Assembly: GCA_963693365.1 (NCBI GenBank)
Contig: CAVNZM010000005.1
Location: 248,001-312,000 of the forward strand
DNA: 64,000 bases
Direction of reading: 5' to 3'
DNA from: Amoebidium appalachense
Lineage: Eukaryota > Ichthyosporea
Part shown: positions 24,516 through 39,883 of the stretch, in pieces
Numbering within the stretch: the stretch's first letter is position 1
Layout: each line of letters opens with the position of its first letter
Made by a program: the position numbers and the translations under genes
The notes under the pieces: model-generated
What the model saw: only the letters and a program-made list of their open reading frames with translations
Told to the model about the DNA's origin: nothing
Database searches by the model: none

Positions 24516-25363
24516 GGTGAGGCACCGGTTGGACAAAGTCGATCTTGTAGATTTTAAGGTTCCAAAGAAAACGGCACCTTATCTTTCAACAACTGTTGTG
24601 TGCTTGACCTATGGTGTTCGCTGGTCCGTCAACGTGTGCTTCTACCCATTCTTCCGCGTGATTGTTGTTGTCAACGTATCTTAGGAAATAGATTTCAAGT
24701 AAAAGTATAATAAATGAGGCGTAAACATGACGACCAAAAGCACCGGAAAAAGTTTGGGTTTGTGGTGACACAAAAGGAAGATGGACTTATTCGGGTGTGG
24801 TTTTTGTACCCCCAGAGGTTACTGGTCGATGAGTGGCGTCATGATTAGAGCAGGTGTTGTCTTGGACGACATATACATCACATGTAGGCGCTGGGGTCAC
24901 AATATTGGGATGCCCAAATCACTATCCTGCCACTTTCACTGTCATACGCGGCAAAAACTTCGGCATACGACTGAAACATGAGCACTCATGCGGACGAGCA
25001 CCGTTTTCGTTTTCTACATGAGCAGAAATTTCATTGGCCTAAAATAGCCAATTGACAAAAAGCGCGCCAATATCAAGATTCAAATATTAGATTCTTACGA
25101 CTCTGGCAGCTACGTGATCTGCCAGTTTATGTCTCCTAATGAGTGTGAAACTAAAGCTTTAAACCGGATTTGTTGTTCTAGTTCGCGTTTAAATTACATT
25201 TTAAAACTTATCCAGTTTCCCGCATGGGTTTATAGTCAAACAATGACCAATCAGCTCCGACTTGGACCGTCCACATGCACACTGTTACGTGCACACTTCT
25301 TCCGTGCGTCTCTTACTTCACTCTGTGTCTGTGTCTGTGTCTGTGTCTGTGTCTGCTTCTAAG
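24516..25363. promoter_or_regulatory. Bidirectional promoter region
   Basis: This lies between the divergent starts of the 197-residue gene and importin-4. It is AT-richer than its surroundings and has CCAAT boxes in both orientations (for example ATTGGC near 25033, AGCCAATT near 25046 and GACCAATCAGC near 25246). A short GTGTCT repeat (25320-25355) lies just before the importin ATG. Confidence 0.5.
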
Positions 25364-25772
25364 ATGGCACAACCCGTAAGTTTCCTTGGGGCTTATGCTT
25401 GCGTAAAACACACACCACACACCTATATATCACTGATAATATTGAGATTTTTTGGTTAGTTTCTGGGGCAATATCCATCAGCTGACAACCAAAGAAGCGT
25501 GCTTTCCTTCCGGCACTTTGTCCCTTCCACCCTGGAGAGTGCATCATCATAGAAAAGGACGATATCAAACTGCATACGTCGAAAAAGTTATATTTTCAGC
25601 ACAACTACTGCAGTTTATGAAAGGTTGACTCCACGGTCTCGACTGCAGTAACACCAGCCCCCCCCCCCCCCCCCCCCACCCCTCAAACACACTCGCTTAC
25701 ATACTCTCCCCTTCTCCACCCCTCCTCCCCCCCCCCCTGCCCCTTCCCCTCACCCTCCCCCCTCCCCCCGCG

Positions 25773-25846
<74 letters not shown>

Positions 25847-26027
25847 GCACACCTGAGCACCTGGAGGCCGTGCTGCTGCAGCTGCTGCAGCCGGATAGTG
25901 CCATCATCAACGAGTACACGCAGCAGCTCAAGGCCGTGCTCAAAACCCCCAACGGTGTGGCCCTGCTGGTCCAGGTCCTGAGCGGCTCCCAGCATGTTGG
26001 AGTGTGTGCTCCCCCCCCCCCCCCCCC

Positions 26028-26065
<38 letters not shown>

Positions 26066-26255
26066 CCCCCTTCTTTCTCCCCCCCCCCTTCTTTCCCCCT
26101 CCCCCCCCCCCGGCCCCACCACACCCTCTCCTTGCTCCTGCCCGGCTTCGCTCCACCCTTAGGGGCCTGCACCTTTCTTCCAACAACACGCTTTATATCT
26201 GCGCAAGAACAAGATCTTTCCTACCTCAATGTTGCTTATTATACACCACTCGCAA

Positions 26256-26289
<34 letters not shown>

Positions 26290-26526
26290 CCGCCTCGAAA
26301 TCCCATCCATGCTTCTGCTCTCCTTCCCGTTCTCGTGCAGGTGCCTAGTGGCGCCCCGTTGTACCGATCCGCCTCCTTACTCAGGCTTTATGTGTCCACA
26401 GGTGCGTCAGATGGCTGCCGTTCTCCTCCGGCAGCGCATCATCAAGGTGTGGCTGCACCTCCCCGGGGCAGCAAAGGAGACAATAAAGGACACGCTGCTG
26501 CGCCAGGTGCTGCAGGACCCAGCGTA

Positions 26527-26624
<98 letters not shown>

Positions 26625-27231
26625 TGCACGCACACATACACACATACACACACTTGCACGTACACACACACGCACAGGCACACACAAACTACGCAAGCAC
26701 AGACAACCGTTTCCACACTCCTACACTACAGGCACAAAGCACATACATGCACACAAGTAGGGACAGATCAGACACACACCTGCACATGCACTCCCAGGTC
26801 GATGGACCCACCAACAGAACCCACATACCCACCAATCGATGTGCACACAGGGAGACAGCCTCATCACAGCCATACAGAGACACAGACACACAATCACACC
26901 GTAGTTCCACGCAGTCACGTACAGCACACACACGCACCCATATACGGCGATATTTTACTTCTTCACCGGTGCTGCACAACACATACACACATTACCCATA
27001 CACACAGACACACAAGCAAGCATGCACAGCATGGGTCAACAAGCAGCCCATTTCCCGTTTCCCCTCTTCTCAAGCAGCCCATTTCCCGTTTCCCCTCTCC
27101 TCAAGCAGCCCATTTCCCGTTTCTCCTCTCCTCAAGCAGCCCATTTCCCGTTCCCCCTCTCCTCAAGCAGCCCAATTCCCGTTTCCCCTCTCCTCAAGCA
27201 GCCCCATATCCTTCCTTCCATTTCCCCCCCA

Positions 27232-27271
<40 letters not shown>

Positions 27272-27802
27272 ACTTTCATCTCCTGCGATGAAACCCCACT
27301 TGATAATCCCCATCCCCCCCCAGGCGCACTGTGCAGCACGCTATTGCCGGGGTGATCAGTGTGATAGCCAAGCACGAGGTGCCGACCAACCAGTGGCCCA
27401 ACTTCATGCCCTGGCTCAACACGTGCAACCACAGCCAGACTCCTTTAGAGAGAGAGGTCCAACCCCCCCCCCCCCCCCCCCCCCCCCCCACCTTCCCACC
27501 CCCCTCCACCTTCTTCCCTGGCCACCAACCCCTCTTGCTCCAGCCGCCATTCTTACCCGTTTCCCCGCCCCATGCAAGGGGAGACGTCCGGTATGTATGT
27601 GTCTTTAGATTTTTTATTTTATTTATTTATTTATTTATTTATTTTTTTTGGGGGGGGGGGGGGGGAGGGGGGGAAAGGGGGGGGAGGGGGCATGGTTTGA
27701 GGGAGATGAAGGGGGGAAAGGGACAAAGGCCAATGATTATGTTGGTAGCAACGGTTTGGGAGACACATATAAAGGAGCTGATGGAGTATGGTGGGTGATT
27801 GG

Positions 27803-27896
<94 letters not shown>

Positions 27897-28414
27897 TCGG
27901 CATGTACGTGCTCAGCAGTCTGTGTGAGACCATGGGGGCGCAGCTCAAACCCTATCTCCCCTCTCTCTTTGAGCTGTTTGCTGCGGCCCTTCAGGACTCA
28001 CAGAGCCCCTCCGTGCCCCTCTTCACCATCAAGTATGTGGCATTCATGTTTCCTCCATGCTTCAAAGTCACTTGCTGTAGGGCACGTGTACAGCTACACC
28101 TGCTATAGCTCCTGCGCACACACAAAATTTTATAACCATGGCATGATTGCGTCCACACATACTCGCACACAAACTATCGCACGAGCGGGGAGCTCCTACA
28201 CACATCTACACACACAACACAGCGCATACGCACTCACGTCTCCCCCCCTCCCCCTCCCCCCCCCCCCTTCCCTCCCCCCCGCGTGAAATCTTCAGTCCTT
28301 TGTCATTGGCCCGTGGTGTGCCCTCACCTTTTTTTTTGTTTGTTTAGCCATCCCTGTGCCCTCGTATTGGGAGTGCACCCCTCCCCCTCCCTCCCCCCCG
28401 CCCCCCCTCCTCCC

Positions 28415-28465
<51 letters not shown>

Positions 28466-29459
28466 ACCTTTTGTTCATGTGCTCCGTCTGAGCTCACTGT
28501 CTGGTTACTTGCAGAACCATCACCGAGCTGACGGAGCACCTTGGAGACAAGGAGATGGTATGTGCATGTGGTTGGGTGAGGTAAAGGGTGCTGGGGGGTG
28601 GCGGGGCAATGGGTGGAATGGAGAGTGGGTGGGGGCAGGCATGTGGTCTCATGTTGCTGAGGGTTGCGTGGGTGGTAATGATGAAGTGGGTGGTGGTGAT
28701 GGAGCGAGGGTTTCAACAAAATCTTAGAGGCCATGTTTTTTTCCCCCTTTGTTTTTGTGGGGCGGTTGCCAAACCTAAAGGCGATGCTTTGTCCACACAT
28801 GGGATTGAATGCGCTTAGTCACGGTGTGTGCACATGGCTAACACGTGCTCTGAAGCACCTAGTGCGGGGGGTACTGCCCTTGATCCTGCAGGTGATCAGG
28901 AACACACTGGGCCAGGACGAGCAGGAGGCTGTCACGGCCATGCAGTTCTTTGACGAGCTGATAGACATGGTAGGGGGGATGACGTCACGCATATGGAGGG
29001 AAGGGGGGAGGGGGTACGTAGGAGCTCATAGACAGGGTGTGTGGAAAGGGGGGGGGGAGGGGGGAGAGGGGGGGACGGGGAGGGGGGAGGGGATTAGGCA
29101 GGAGCTCATAGAAATGGTGGGAGGGGGGCTTTTAGACATGGTGATGGTGGGAGCTAGTTGTAGACATGGTGTTTGGGGGGGAGCTAGTTGTAGACATGGT
29201 GTTTGGGGGGGAGGTTAGACGTGGTGAGGGTGGATGGGGTGTGGGGTTAGGGTAGCAGCTCACAGACATGGGTGTGTGTGTATGGGGGAGGGGGGAGGGG
29301 GAGCAGGGGAAGAGTAATTGGCGACAGGGGGGGGATGGGGTGTGTGTGTGTGTGTGGGGGGGGGGGGGAGACGAGCGGGAGACACTTGGGGAAGAGCGCA
29401 GGAGAAAATATTCGAGGGAAGGTTTGGAAGAATGTGTGCGTGTGTGTGTGGGGAGATGC

Positions 29460-29490
<31 letters not shown>

Positions 29491-31575
29491 GGCTATCGGC
29501 AGTCAGTGGGCCAGCACATGTGCAGACTGCATAGTCCATACTGTGCGCATGGGCAGGTGGTGGGATGGTGTAAGCTCACAATCACGTGCATGTGCACTGC
29601 TGACTGGGGTGATATGGGCCCACTGTATCGTGTGCATGTGCACTGCTGACCAGTGCCTGTGCAGGATGTGCCACTGAAGGGCGAGGAGGTCAAGGGGCTG
29701 ATTGGGTTCTTCCTGGACGTTGCAGCCAACAGGAACCTGGAGAACACAACAAGGGTCACGGCCCTGAGCCACATCATGTTCCTCACTAACAGGTCCGTGC
29801 CTTCTCTGTCTAGCTTGGAACCCACCCTGCCATCCCACCCCCCCTTTCCCCCCTCTCTCCCCCTCCCCTCCCTCAACACCTCTTTCCCCCGTCCCCTTTC
29901 CTTAACACACACACAACCCTTGTCCCCCCCCCCTTGCCCTTTCCCTTGTCCGGGCCCCCCTTAAGGATGTGTTGCACATGTGTGTTTGCATGGCTGAGCA
30001 CAGTGCATTGTAGAATGCCATGTCTGTGCACATGTGTGTTTGCATGGCTGAGCACGGTACTGTGTAGAATGCCATGTCTGTGCACATGTGTGTTTGCATG
30101 GCTGAGCACAGTGCTGTGTAGAATGCCATGTCTGTGCACATGTGTGTTTGCATGGCTGAGCACAGTGCTGTGTAGAATGCCATGTCTGTGCACATGTGTG
30201 TTTGCATGGCTGAGCACAGTGCTGTGTAGAATGCCATGTCTGTGCACATGTGTGTTTGAATGGCTGAGCACAGTGCTGTGCAGAATGCCATGTCTGTGGT
30301 CTATACCATTGTTCCAGCATTCCAACCCCCCTTCCCCCTCAGCCAGAGCAAGTTTCTTGCATCCAGCGGGCTGGTGGGGGACATACTCAACCACGTGTTT
30401 CCGATTATGGCCGAGGCAGACGGGGAGGAGGAGGAGGACGAGGACGATGATGTGGAGATACCGGCTAGCAGGGTGCGTGCAAGTGCATGCACACAGCCAT
30501 GCACGTGCATGCACACAGCCATGCACGTGCATGCTTACAGCCATGCACGTGCACACCTGCTCATGCACACACACACACAGCCAAGCACGTGCACACCTGC
30601 TCATGCACACACACACACAGCCATGCACGTGCACACCTGCTCATGCACACACACACACAGCCATGCACGTGCACACCTGCTTATGCGCCTAGACGCATGC
30701 ATACATGTGCACACTTGCTCATGTACATACACGGTTCATACAGGCATGTCCCTGCGCATTTCCTTGCGTTTCTTGTGTACCTGCACACACAGGCATAGAA
30801 ATGCACACCGGCCACACACGGGGGTACTCATCTGCTTGCCTGCCCATGCTGCCTTCAAGTACATCTGCCCAGACATTTGGCACTGACGCATGCACGTGCC
30901 ATGATCACTGTGCGCTATCTGCACGTGCAAGCTTGCGCCCTTGTGCAAGCATGTGCATGGGGTGGGTTGCATGTGCAGTCATCGTGGTTCTTCCAATACT
31001 GTTCGGAGTATTCCAGTTGCTTCCCTCGTCCTGGGTACCTCGGCCACGTGCACACACCCCCTCCCACGTGCAAGCACTAAACCCCTACTCCCCCAGTTTG
31101 CAGCGCAGATCATCGACACGTTTGCGCTCAACCTGCCCCCCACTGCCGTTGTGGGCCCAGCGCTGCAGCTAGTGGGCCAGGCCAGCCAGAGCCCTGACCC
31201 TCACCACAGAAAGGCCGCAATGGTCACCCTCATGGTGCGTGCTACTTGTCTACTGCTCACACTTATTTCGTCCAACACAAACAGTGACGGGCACGCACAC
31301 ACAAACCTGTGCTGCATGTACAGCACCTTGGCAGCCGATCAGCATGTTCACTTTGCCTCCTCCTCCCGCCCTTTTTACTTGACTGCATTAGCAAAGTCCT
31401 TCCACCTGCCCTAAACACGTTGCAGCCTAACTGGAAGAAAGCAAACCCAACCCAGACCCCCATGCTGAAATCCCCTTTCTCTATCCTAACTGACCTCCAC
31501 CCTTGCCAGGTGCTTGCCGAGGGCTGCTCCGAGGCGCTCTGCAAAATCCTCACCGACATTCTTCCAGTCGTACGT

Positions 31576-31622
<47 letters not shown>

Positions 31623-32303
31623 AAAAAAAAAAAAAGAAAGAAAGAAAATGGGGGGACGGGGGGGGGGGGGGGGGGAGCTATTTCCGAGACCCCCAGGGCC
31701 CAGTTCACAGCACTACGACATACCCCAACCAATGTCATACCCTCCCCAACCCCCCCCCCCCTGTGCATACGACTAATACTATGCGTGTAGCTGTACCGTG
31801 GCCTGGAGGATTCAGAGGTGGTCGTCAGAGAGGCTGCCTGCCTGGCTCTCTCTCAGTTTGCACGTGAGATCCCCCCCCCCCCCCCCCCACCTCCCTGCTG
31901 GACATACGCCCCAACATGCATGCACACCCACATGATACCAGCACACACATTGGCGAGCCGACACATTCGACATGTTTGCTCTCTGATATGGCATTTTGCC
32001 TATCATTCCGTCAAATTTACTGGCGTGCAATTTAGACCCCCCCTGACGCTGCACTTGGACCCCCCAGAGTATCTGCAGCCGGACATAAGCGACCACTGTG
32101 ATGCCGTGCTGAGCCGCCTGTTTCTGTCCCTGGACTCCTCGTCCAATGAGCTGCGAGAGAAGTCATGCTATGCCCTGCAGACCTTTGCAGAGCAGCTGGG
32201 TAGGCCAACCACTGCACCCAGTACATCACAGCCACAATATGCATATGGACACCACCACCACAATGTGCATATAATATGAGACACTATTGCACGTACCCCC
32301 CCC

Positions 32304-32336
<33 letters not shown>

Positions 32337-32362
32337 TTCCCCGCCCCGCACCCGCCCGGCCT

Positions 32363-32401
<39 letters not shown>

Positions 32402-32806
32402 CCCCGTGCCGTGCTGATGATTCCAATGATCACCACGTGCACCCCACCCCTTCCCTGCCCTCAGTCTTATTGGCTGCGGTCTCTTGAAGCATCCGTTCTC
32501 CTTTTCACTGTGTCCCCTGTGATGCACAGACCTCCTGCTTCTCTTCAAAGTGTCACAGGCATGCTTGTGGCGCACACACCGACGAAGACACTTAGCATGC
32601 ACGGGGTGTTCAAGCATATTTGAGAAACCCCAAAACAGTGTGTGCGCCCCATACCCCCACTAACACGCTCTTACAGGTGAGCGTGTGGTGCCCTATGTGC
32701 CCGCCATGATGAAGCAACTGCACAGCATGCTAGTGGGAGGCACGAGGCCCGTGCAGGAGGTGGCCGTGCTGGCTGTGGCTGCCGTGGCCGCATCGGCTGG
32801 CCCGGT

Positions 32807-32893
<87 letters not shown>

Positions 32894-33346
32894 AGCGCGC
32901 ACGCACGCACGCGCATGTGTTTTGTGGGGAAAGGTGGGGGGGGGGGGAAGGAGTGTGTCATTTTGGGGGGGAGGAAGGGGGGAAGGGGGAGGAGGAGTGG
33001 GGGGGGGGGGGGGGGGACGGGAGAATAGTGCATGCCTTGTGTTGCTGTTTTGGTGAGAGCTCTGTGAGGGTCGGTGGTGGTTTGGGCTTGTGCGCATCCC
33101 CCGCCACCCACCACCCACCCACCCACCTTCCCCGTTTTCTACCAAACAAATGGGAGGAGCAAGTCTTCAGATATGGACAATAAATATGCATTGGTCCTGG
33201 GGCTACTAGATGCCAACCACAATCGGCACACAGGCAGGACACAACGTGCCCCCATGCTGTCGTTTTCTTATACCCCCCCCCCCTCCCCCCTCTCCCCCCC
33301 CCTCCCCCCTCCCCTCTTGCCCAACATACATGAATAAACACGCGCG

Positions 33347-33396
<50 letters not shown>

Positions 33397-34433
33397 CGTT
33401 TGAGCCCTATGTGGGTGAGGTATTTGGGCTTCTCAAGCAGCTCATGAGCTCCACCAGTGAGGAGACAACCACACTCAGGGCCCATGCAACTGATGCTATT
33501 GGGGCCATCGTAAAGGGCATGGGTAGGCCCTACTTCGAGGTACATATGCTTTTTTTTTTTCCCCGGGGGGGGGGGGGGGGGGGGGGGAGGATGGAGGGGG
33601 GGGGGGGGGGGGAGGGGGGCCGGGGGGAGGGAGAGGGAAGAGAAAAGGAGGAGGAGGGGGAGAGGGGGGAAAGCTGCTATTAATCGATTTATTAAATGTA
33701 GATTTGGGCAGGTGGGAGGGGAGGCTGGGAAGGACATCGGGCTTGGTATGTGGGGCTAGCAGTGTGTTGGTGTCTGGTGTAAGTAAGGAGGACAAGAGTA
33801 ATGGGGGAGGGGGGGGGGGGGCAACTACTTGTAGGTGGGGGAAAGATAAGGACAGGATCATAGAGGGATTGGTGGTGGCAGTGGCCGGATGCAGATTTCT
33901 ATGCCCAGACATTGTAAATGGGTCGGAAAGGAGGGTGATTGTGGAGGAGGCAAGGGTGAGGTAGGGAGGTTGCGACATGGGTCAAAGCCAAATGTGCCGT
34001 GGGACCTACGATACATGCGGGTAGAGAGGATGGGGTGGGGAGACGGGGAATGGGGGGTGTGGTGGTGGTGGGGGGGGGGGGGCAGCGAAAAGGCCTGTTC
34101 TGTCTGACGCCATTTTACGTGCAGGGCCAGCTAGCCGACCTGATGGCTGTTTCCATGGCCGGGCTGGAGCTGGAGGACCCCGAGATCACGCAGTGCACAT
34201 TCGGCCTGTGGGCTTCCCTTGCCAGCGTATTCAGGGTGCGTGGGTTGGGGGGGGGGGGGGGGGGGGGGGGAGGTGGGGGGAGGGGGGTGGGTGCGGGGGT
34301 GGATGTGGGTGTGAGGGTGTGTGCCCTTGCCTGTGGGTGTGGGAAATATGTGCAGGTTGGTTGCAGGGTTGATGGGTAGGGGGGATGGGGGGTGGCTGTG
34401 CTTGTTGTGTGGCCGTGGATGCTCTTGAGAGGA

Positions 34434-34479
<46 letters not shown>

Positions 34480-37400
34480 GCACCGACATACATTCAATAA
34501 TGTCCGGGCCACCTGCACGCGTTGGAATTGAAACACAAGGATCCCCAAAGGCTTCCAGTATCCCCAACTCAAATCCCTACCACTGATTCATGCCACTCTG
34601 CCACAGGACGACTTTGCCGGCTACCTGCCGCAGTGCGTACCCCACATCATGGCCATGGTCGAGTCCACTGAGGGCGTGGTGCAGCACAGGGCCACGGATG
34701 GTGGGTGGGGCTGGTCGGGTGGGTGGGTGGGGGGGGGGGGGGGGGAGGGGTTGTGTGTTGGTGTGCTTGATTGTGATGTTGGCACTCTGATGGGTGGGTG
34801 TTGTGAAGATCCGGAGCAAAGGTAAGTATTGCTGGATGTAGGAGAGGAAGGGGTCAGAGAAAAAAGATAGGTTTACGTTCAAGGTTATGTTGTATCCTAT
34901 GGATATGTTTTTTTCAAGGGATATGTTTGATCCAGGGGATTCGTTTGTTATGTATAGGTTATAGGACATGTTGCATCTATGTTATGTGCAGGTTATATCC
35001 ACAGGTATGTTTGCATCTATGATATGTGCAGGGTATATCCAAAGGCCATGTTATATCCAATGTATGTGATATATCCGCATGACACCCACACCTGGTTGCA
35101 TGCAGACAACACGGTCAACATTGACAGTGGGGATGAGGATGAGGGGGAGGTGGAGTCATGCACCGTCATAGCGGCCTACATGGATGCCAAGGAGACGGCC
35201 ATCAATGCACTGGCCAGCCTGGCCGAGGACCTGCCGCATGCCCTGGTGCCCACCATGGAGCCCATGCTGCCTGTGCTCTTGGACCTATTGGCTTACAAGT
35301 TCAGTGCTGAGGTCAAGAAGGCTGCTGCTACCTGCCTTGTTCGTATGTTTCCATCGTGCAGCCCTTTTTCATACCCCTCCCCCAAAACCACCTCGTCCCC
35401 ATTTCCCCCCCCCCCCCCCCCCCAACCTTTCAAGTGCATGCCATGTTGTGTCCTGTGTCCTGCACTGTGTTTTGTATGGTGTAGATGCACTTCGTGCCGT
35501 GTTTCCGTCTTTCCATTTTTGTCAAACTAGGTCAATCCCGAGTGTGGTATTTGTGTGTATGCCCTGTCCTGGCAGCTCTGCTGGACTCCGCTTCCCTTTC
35601 TCCCTTTTGCTTGGCTTTGCTCCCTGTCCCTCAGTGTTGTGATAGCTAACCACCCCACCCCCATTGCTAACACCCCCACGACACCGACAGAGTTCATGGT
35701 GTCTGTCTGTATCGTCTTCCCATCCGCTGCCCCGTGGGTTGCCGGCCTGCCAGTGGTAAGTATGCTGATAGGTGGTTTGGCCTCCATTCCCTCGCTGGTG
35801 TGGCATCGATATAATAAAGGGAACTACTGGCTCACCACCACCTTGGCAAGAGTAAAAGAAGGAGGGGAGGGGTTGTGTGCGGGTGTTTGACCCGTTGACG
35901 AATGGGCTTGGTGCAGGCTCGTCCCTGTTTGATGCACGTGTGTGCTTGCAGGTTTAACTGTGCGCATGTGTGTGGGTGATTGGGGGCGTCTTAATGTGGG
36001 TGTAGGTGGGTGGATGGATTGGTGCCCACGTGTATGTGTGCAGATGCGCGGATGCTGCTGTGCGTGCATTGGATGTTTTTTATGCACTGTGTGTGTGCAC
36101 GTGCGCATGTTTGCCGATAGATTTGCACGTGCACAAGTTTGCCGATAGATTTGCACGTGCACATGGCTAGTGTGCATATGTCCACCTGCACTTGTGCTGA
36201 CTGGCTGTGCAGCAGGTGCCCCTGTCTGCACAGGGCAACGCCATAGTGGAGACGGTCATGCCCCGCCTCGTCTCCATCATGCAGGCCGACGAGGACAGGT
36301 ACAGCCACACAGACACACACACCCGAGCACGTGCAAGCGTATGCACTCACACTCACAGGTTACATATCTACCACACCTGCCTCACTGTTGCGTGTTGTTT
36401 GGCCTGTTCTTTTGTGTGCCAAGCACTCTTCTTGGTGCACACACCACACACGGACTGCGTGTGCACCGGGTGTTGGGTCGGGTTGTCACCCATAGCCTTG
36501 TGTTGTGATCACATGAGGTGGGTGCGTGAAACAGATGGCTGGGGGTCATTCCAAATACGCAAAGATACAAGTGTGATGCTTTGTGTGCCCGTTTGACGTT
36601 TGCTGCTCTGACGCCACCCTGCCTCCCAGGCTTGTGGTGTTGGCTGTGTGTGAAGCCCTTCGTGAGAGCCTCATCAAGATTGGTCCCGCAGCAATCGCAA
36701 ACTGTATGTCCTCCCCCCCCCCCCCCTCCCCCCCCCTCCCCCCCCTCGCCCCCATGGCTCTCTATTGCCACACAACACACACATACCCACACACATGAGT
36801 GCGCCGCGAGAGAAAAAGTTGACAAGCTTCCGTCCCCCCCCCCCCCCCCCCCCCCCCCCAACCCCCTCCCCGGACCTCGTGGTGCGGTGCATGTGTGTCG
36901 GTGGGTGGTGTCCCCCCCCTCGCCCCCCTGGATCACTATGGCCACACAACACACCCATACCCACACACATGCGTGTGCCACCCAAGCCCGAAAATTCAGA
37001 CCTTTTTTCTCGGTATTTTTTCAAGCCCCGGTGTATTTTCGCCCGGGGGGTATGGTATTTTTCTTCCCAAGTCAATGGAGGATAAAGGAGGGGCCCTACT
37101 GTAACTTACCATGAAACTTGCGGGGGCTTACCATAAACTGAAATTTTGATGGTATTTTTGAAAACTTTTGGGTATTTTTTACCGTAAAAACGGGGTTATG
37201 GTCGGGCTTGGTGCCACCGGAGAAAAAAATGACAACAGTACACCTTCAATTTGCCCTCCTCCCCCCTGGGGGGGACCCAGTGGTGTGGTGCATGTGTGTC
37301 ATTGGGTGGTGTTTTTATCTCTCCGTGTGGGACATATTTCATGCGAATAAATTCAACAAGCCATTGAGGGCAAGGGGCATGACAAGTACCCTGGTCAGAG

Positions 37401-39816
37401 GAGGAGGGGAAGTAGTTGATCACAAGTGCTACCAGGTGATGTGAGATGCACATGTATGGGCACATGCACGTGTCTGCTAACACGTGATGGGGCGCAGTTG
37501 CCGAGGCCTGGGTGACGACTGTGTCCCGATTGGTGCAGGGTCAGGCCACGTGCCAGAACATCGAAATAGAGGACGATGAGGATGCAGAGGTGTGTGGTGT
37601 GTGCTGTGCGCATGGTGTGTGCTGTGTGCATGCTGTGGTAAGTCGTAGGATGTAGCCGCTTGGTGTGACATTGCCTGCCGGGTTTACGTACTTGCTTTTT
37701 GCTGCATCTGACCCATGTGGCTGGTGTGCTTCTCTGGTTACTGTTTGTACGTACTAGCGGGCCCCTCATGCCATTGATTGTGTATCGTGCACTTTTTCAC
37801 GGTACACCCCATTCTAACACCCCCTCCCCCCCCCTCCCCAGCACTCTGTGGCAGAGTACGACAGCATGCTGATCGAGACGGCCTGCGAGCTGATTGGTGT
37901 GACGGCCAAGCTGTGCGGGCCCACCTTCCAGGGGCAGTACATGGACCACTTCCTCAAGCTGCTGCTCAGGTTCTACGTAAGTGCTCCTGAGTATACCACA
38001 CCCATAACCCTTCCAAGGTTGGAGACACACCGGAAAACTAAACTGTTGCTAAAAGAAGGAAAGAGCATAGGAATTGTTGGCATTAATGCTTCAAAGTTGT
38101 GTGTTTTGATTTCAGTGTGTAGTTGTGTGTTTTGGGAGGGGAAGCATACATAAATCCCCGCCCGTGCTGACATGCACTATGCCTGGCATTATTACCACCC
38201 CCTGACCCTGTGGCCCCCTCAGCGCAAGAAGAGTGCGCCCAGTGAGCGGTCTGTGTGCATGGCCACCATAGCCGATATCATCGAGGGCATGGGCAGTGCG
38301 GTCGTGCCCTATGTGGAGGTAAATCGTACTGCTCACACATGCATGCATGCATATATGCACACATGCATGCATGCATATATGCACACATGCATGCATGTAT
38401 ATATGCACACATACATACATGCATTTATGCACACATACATGCATGCATATATGCACACATACATGCATGCATATATGCACACATACATGGAGGCACAAGG
38501 CACATGCACATGCACATGCACATGCACACATGCACACACATGCGAACATGCACACACACACACACTCACACACACACTCACACACACACACACCGAGCTG
38601 CGCCACCATGCACCTTCCTGCCCCATGCTGCTGCCACCCTACTCGAACAATTTCTTGTGTTTCATTGCCGTGCTTTCTACCAGTATGCTTGTCTGCCACA
38701 CCACGAACCTTGCCCACACTCACCTGCCACCCTTCAGACCCTGTACACTACGCTGCACAAGGGCCTGTCCGATGCTGAGCCCGAGGTGCGCAGCAATGCA
38801 GCCTTTGCCCTTGGCCTCCTAGCCCAGCATGCAGGGCCCACCCTGCAGCCCCACTACCTGGCCCTGCTGCAGGCATTGCACCCCCTCTTCAGCAACCAGC
38901 CCCAGCCAGAGGCCACAGACAATGCCTGTGGGGCTGTGTGCCGCATGATCATGGCCGGCCCAGACTGCCTGCCTCTGCAGCAGGTGCGTGCAGTATATTG
39001 TTTGGTGTCTAATAGCATCGGTGTGGGGAAGGGGGGGGGGAGGAGGGGAGGAGGGGCGGGGTTTGCAGAGAAATACCGGCATCTCTTTGCCTTGGACGAT
39101 CATCCGTTGTAGTGATATCGTCCACATGCAACTAACACAAGTGTTTGTTTGTTTTTGTTTTTTTGTTTTTTTTCTTTTGGGGGGGGTGGGTGGGGGGAGG
39201 GGGGGGGGGGGGGCTGTTTGGTGGTGCAAGGAATGTGAGGGGGGGGGGGGGGGAGGGGGGGGGGTTAGAGAAATGGTTGACGGAGGCAAGTAGACAACCA
39301 AATGAGTGCTTTGGATGGTCGAATTCCTCTTGTTTGCTGCCGTCCGAAAGGTCTTTACCATCACGTCACCTGTTGCCTGTTCCTTTCCTCGTTTGTGTTT
39401 GCCATGCAGTGTGGGGTGGTTGCTGTGAGGCCCACCTGGTGCTCTCTGTCTCACCTGTCGCATATATGCATGCAGGTGCTGCCCGTGCTTGTGGCTGCAC
39501 TGCCCCTCAAGGCCGACTTCGAAGAGAACGACGTTGTCTTCCACACCATCTTTACCCTCATCCGTGCTGCAAACCCAACCGTATGTCCCCCACATGCACC
39601 CCCACACAGGAACTCTTGCGCTTCAATGGGCTTTGTTTTTCATGCACTTGCCCCTGTCCATTTTTGCGCCCTCCCCGACACCCCCTCCCCCCTCCCCCCC
39701 CCCCCCCCCCCCCCTTCCCCTTCGTCCAGCTGCCTTAACCCCCCCCTCCCCCCCGCCCCCGCCCCCGCCCCCCCCGCCCCCCCCCCCCCCTGTGCGTGTG
39801 TGTGCGCGCGAACACG

Positions 39817-39883
<67 letters not shown>

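Noticed and set aside
27579-27590. 12-base microexon of importin-4
   Set aside because: It has usable splice sites and keeps phase, but importin-4 relatives continue directly from the previous exon to the next, so it was left out of the main model.
29974-30298. CRISPR-like array
   Set aside because: Uniform 54-base units without unique spacers in a eukaryotic intron; it is a minisatellite.
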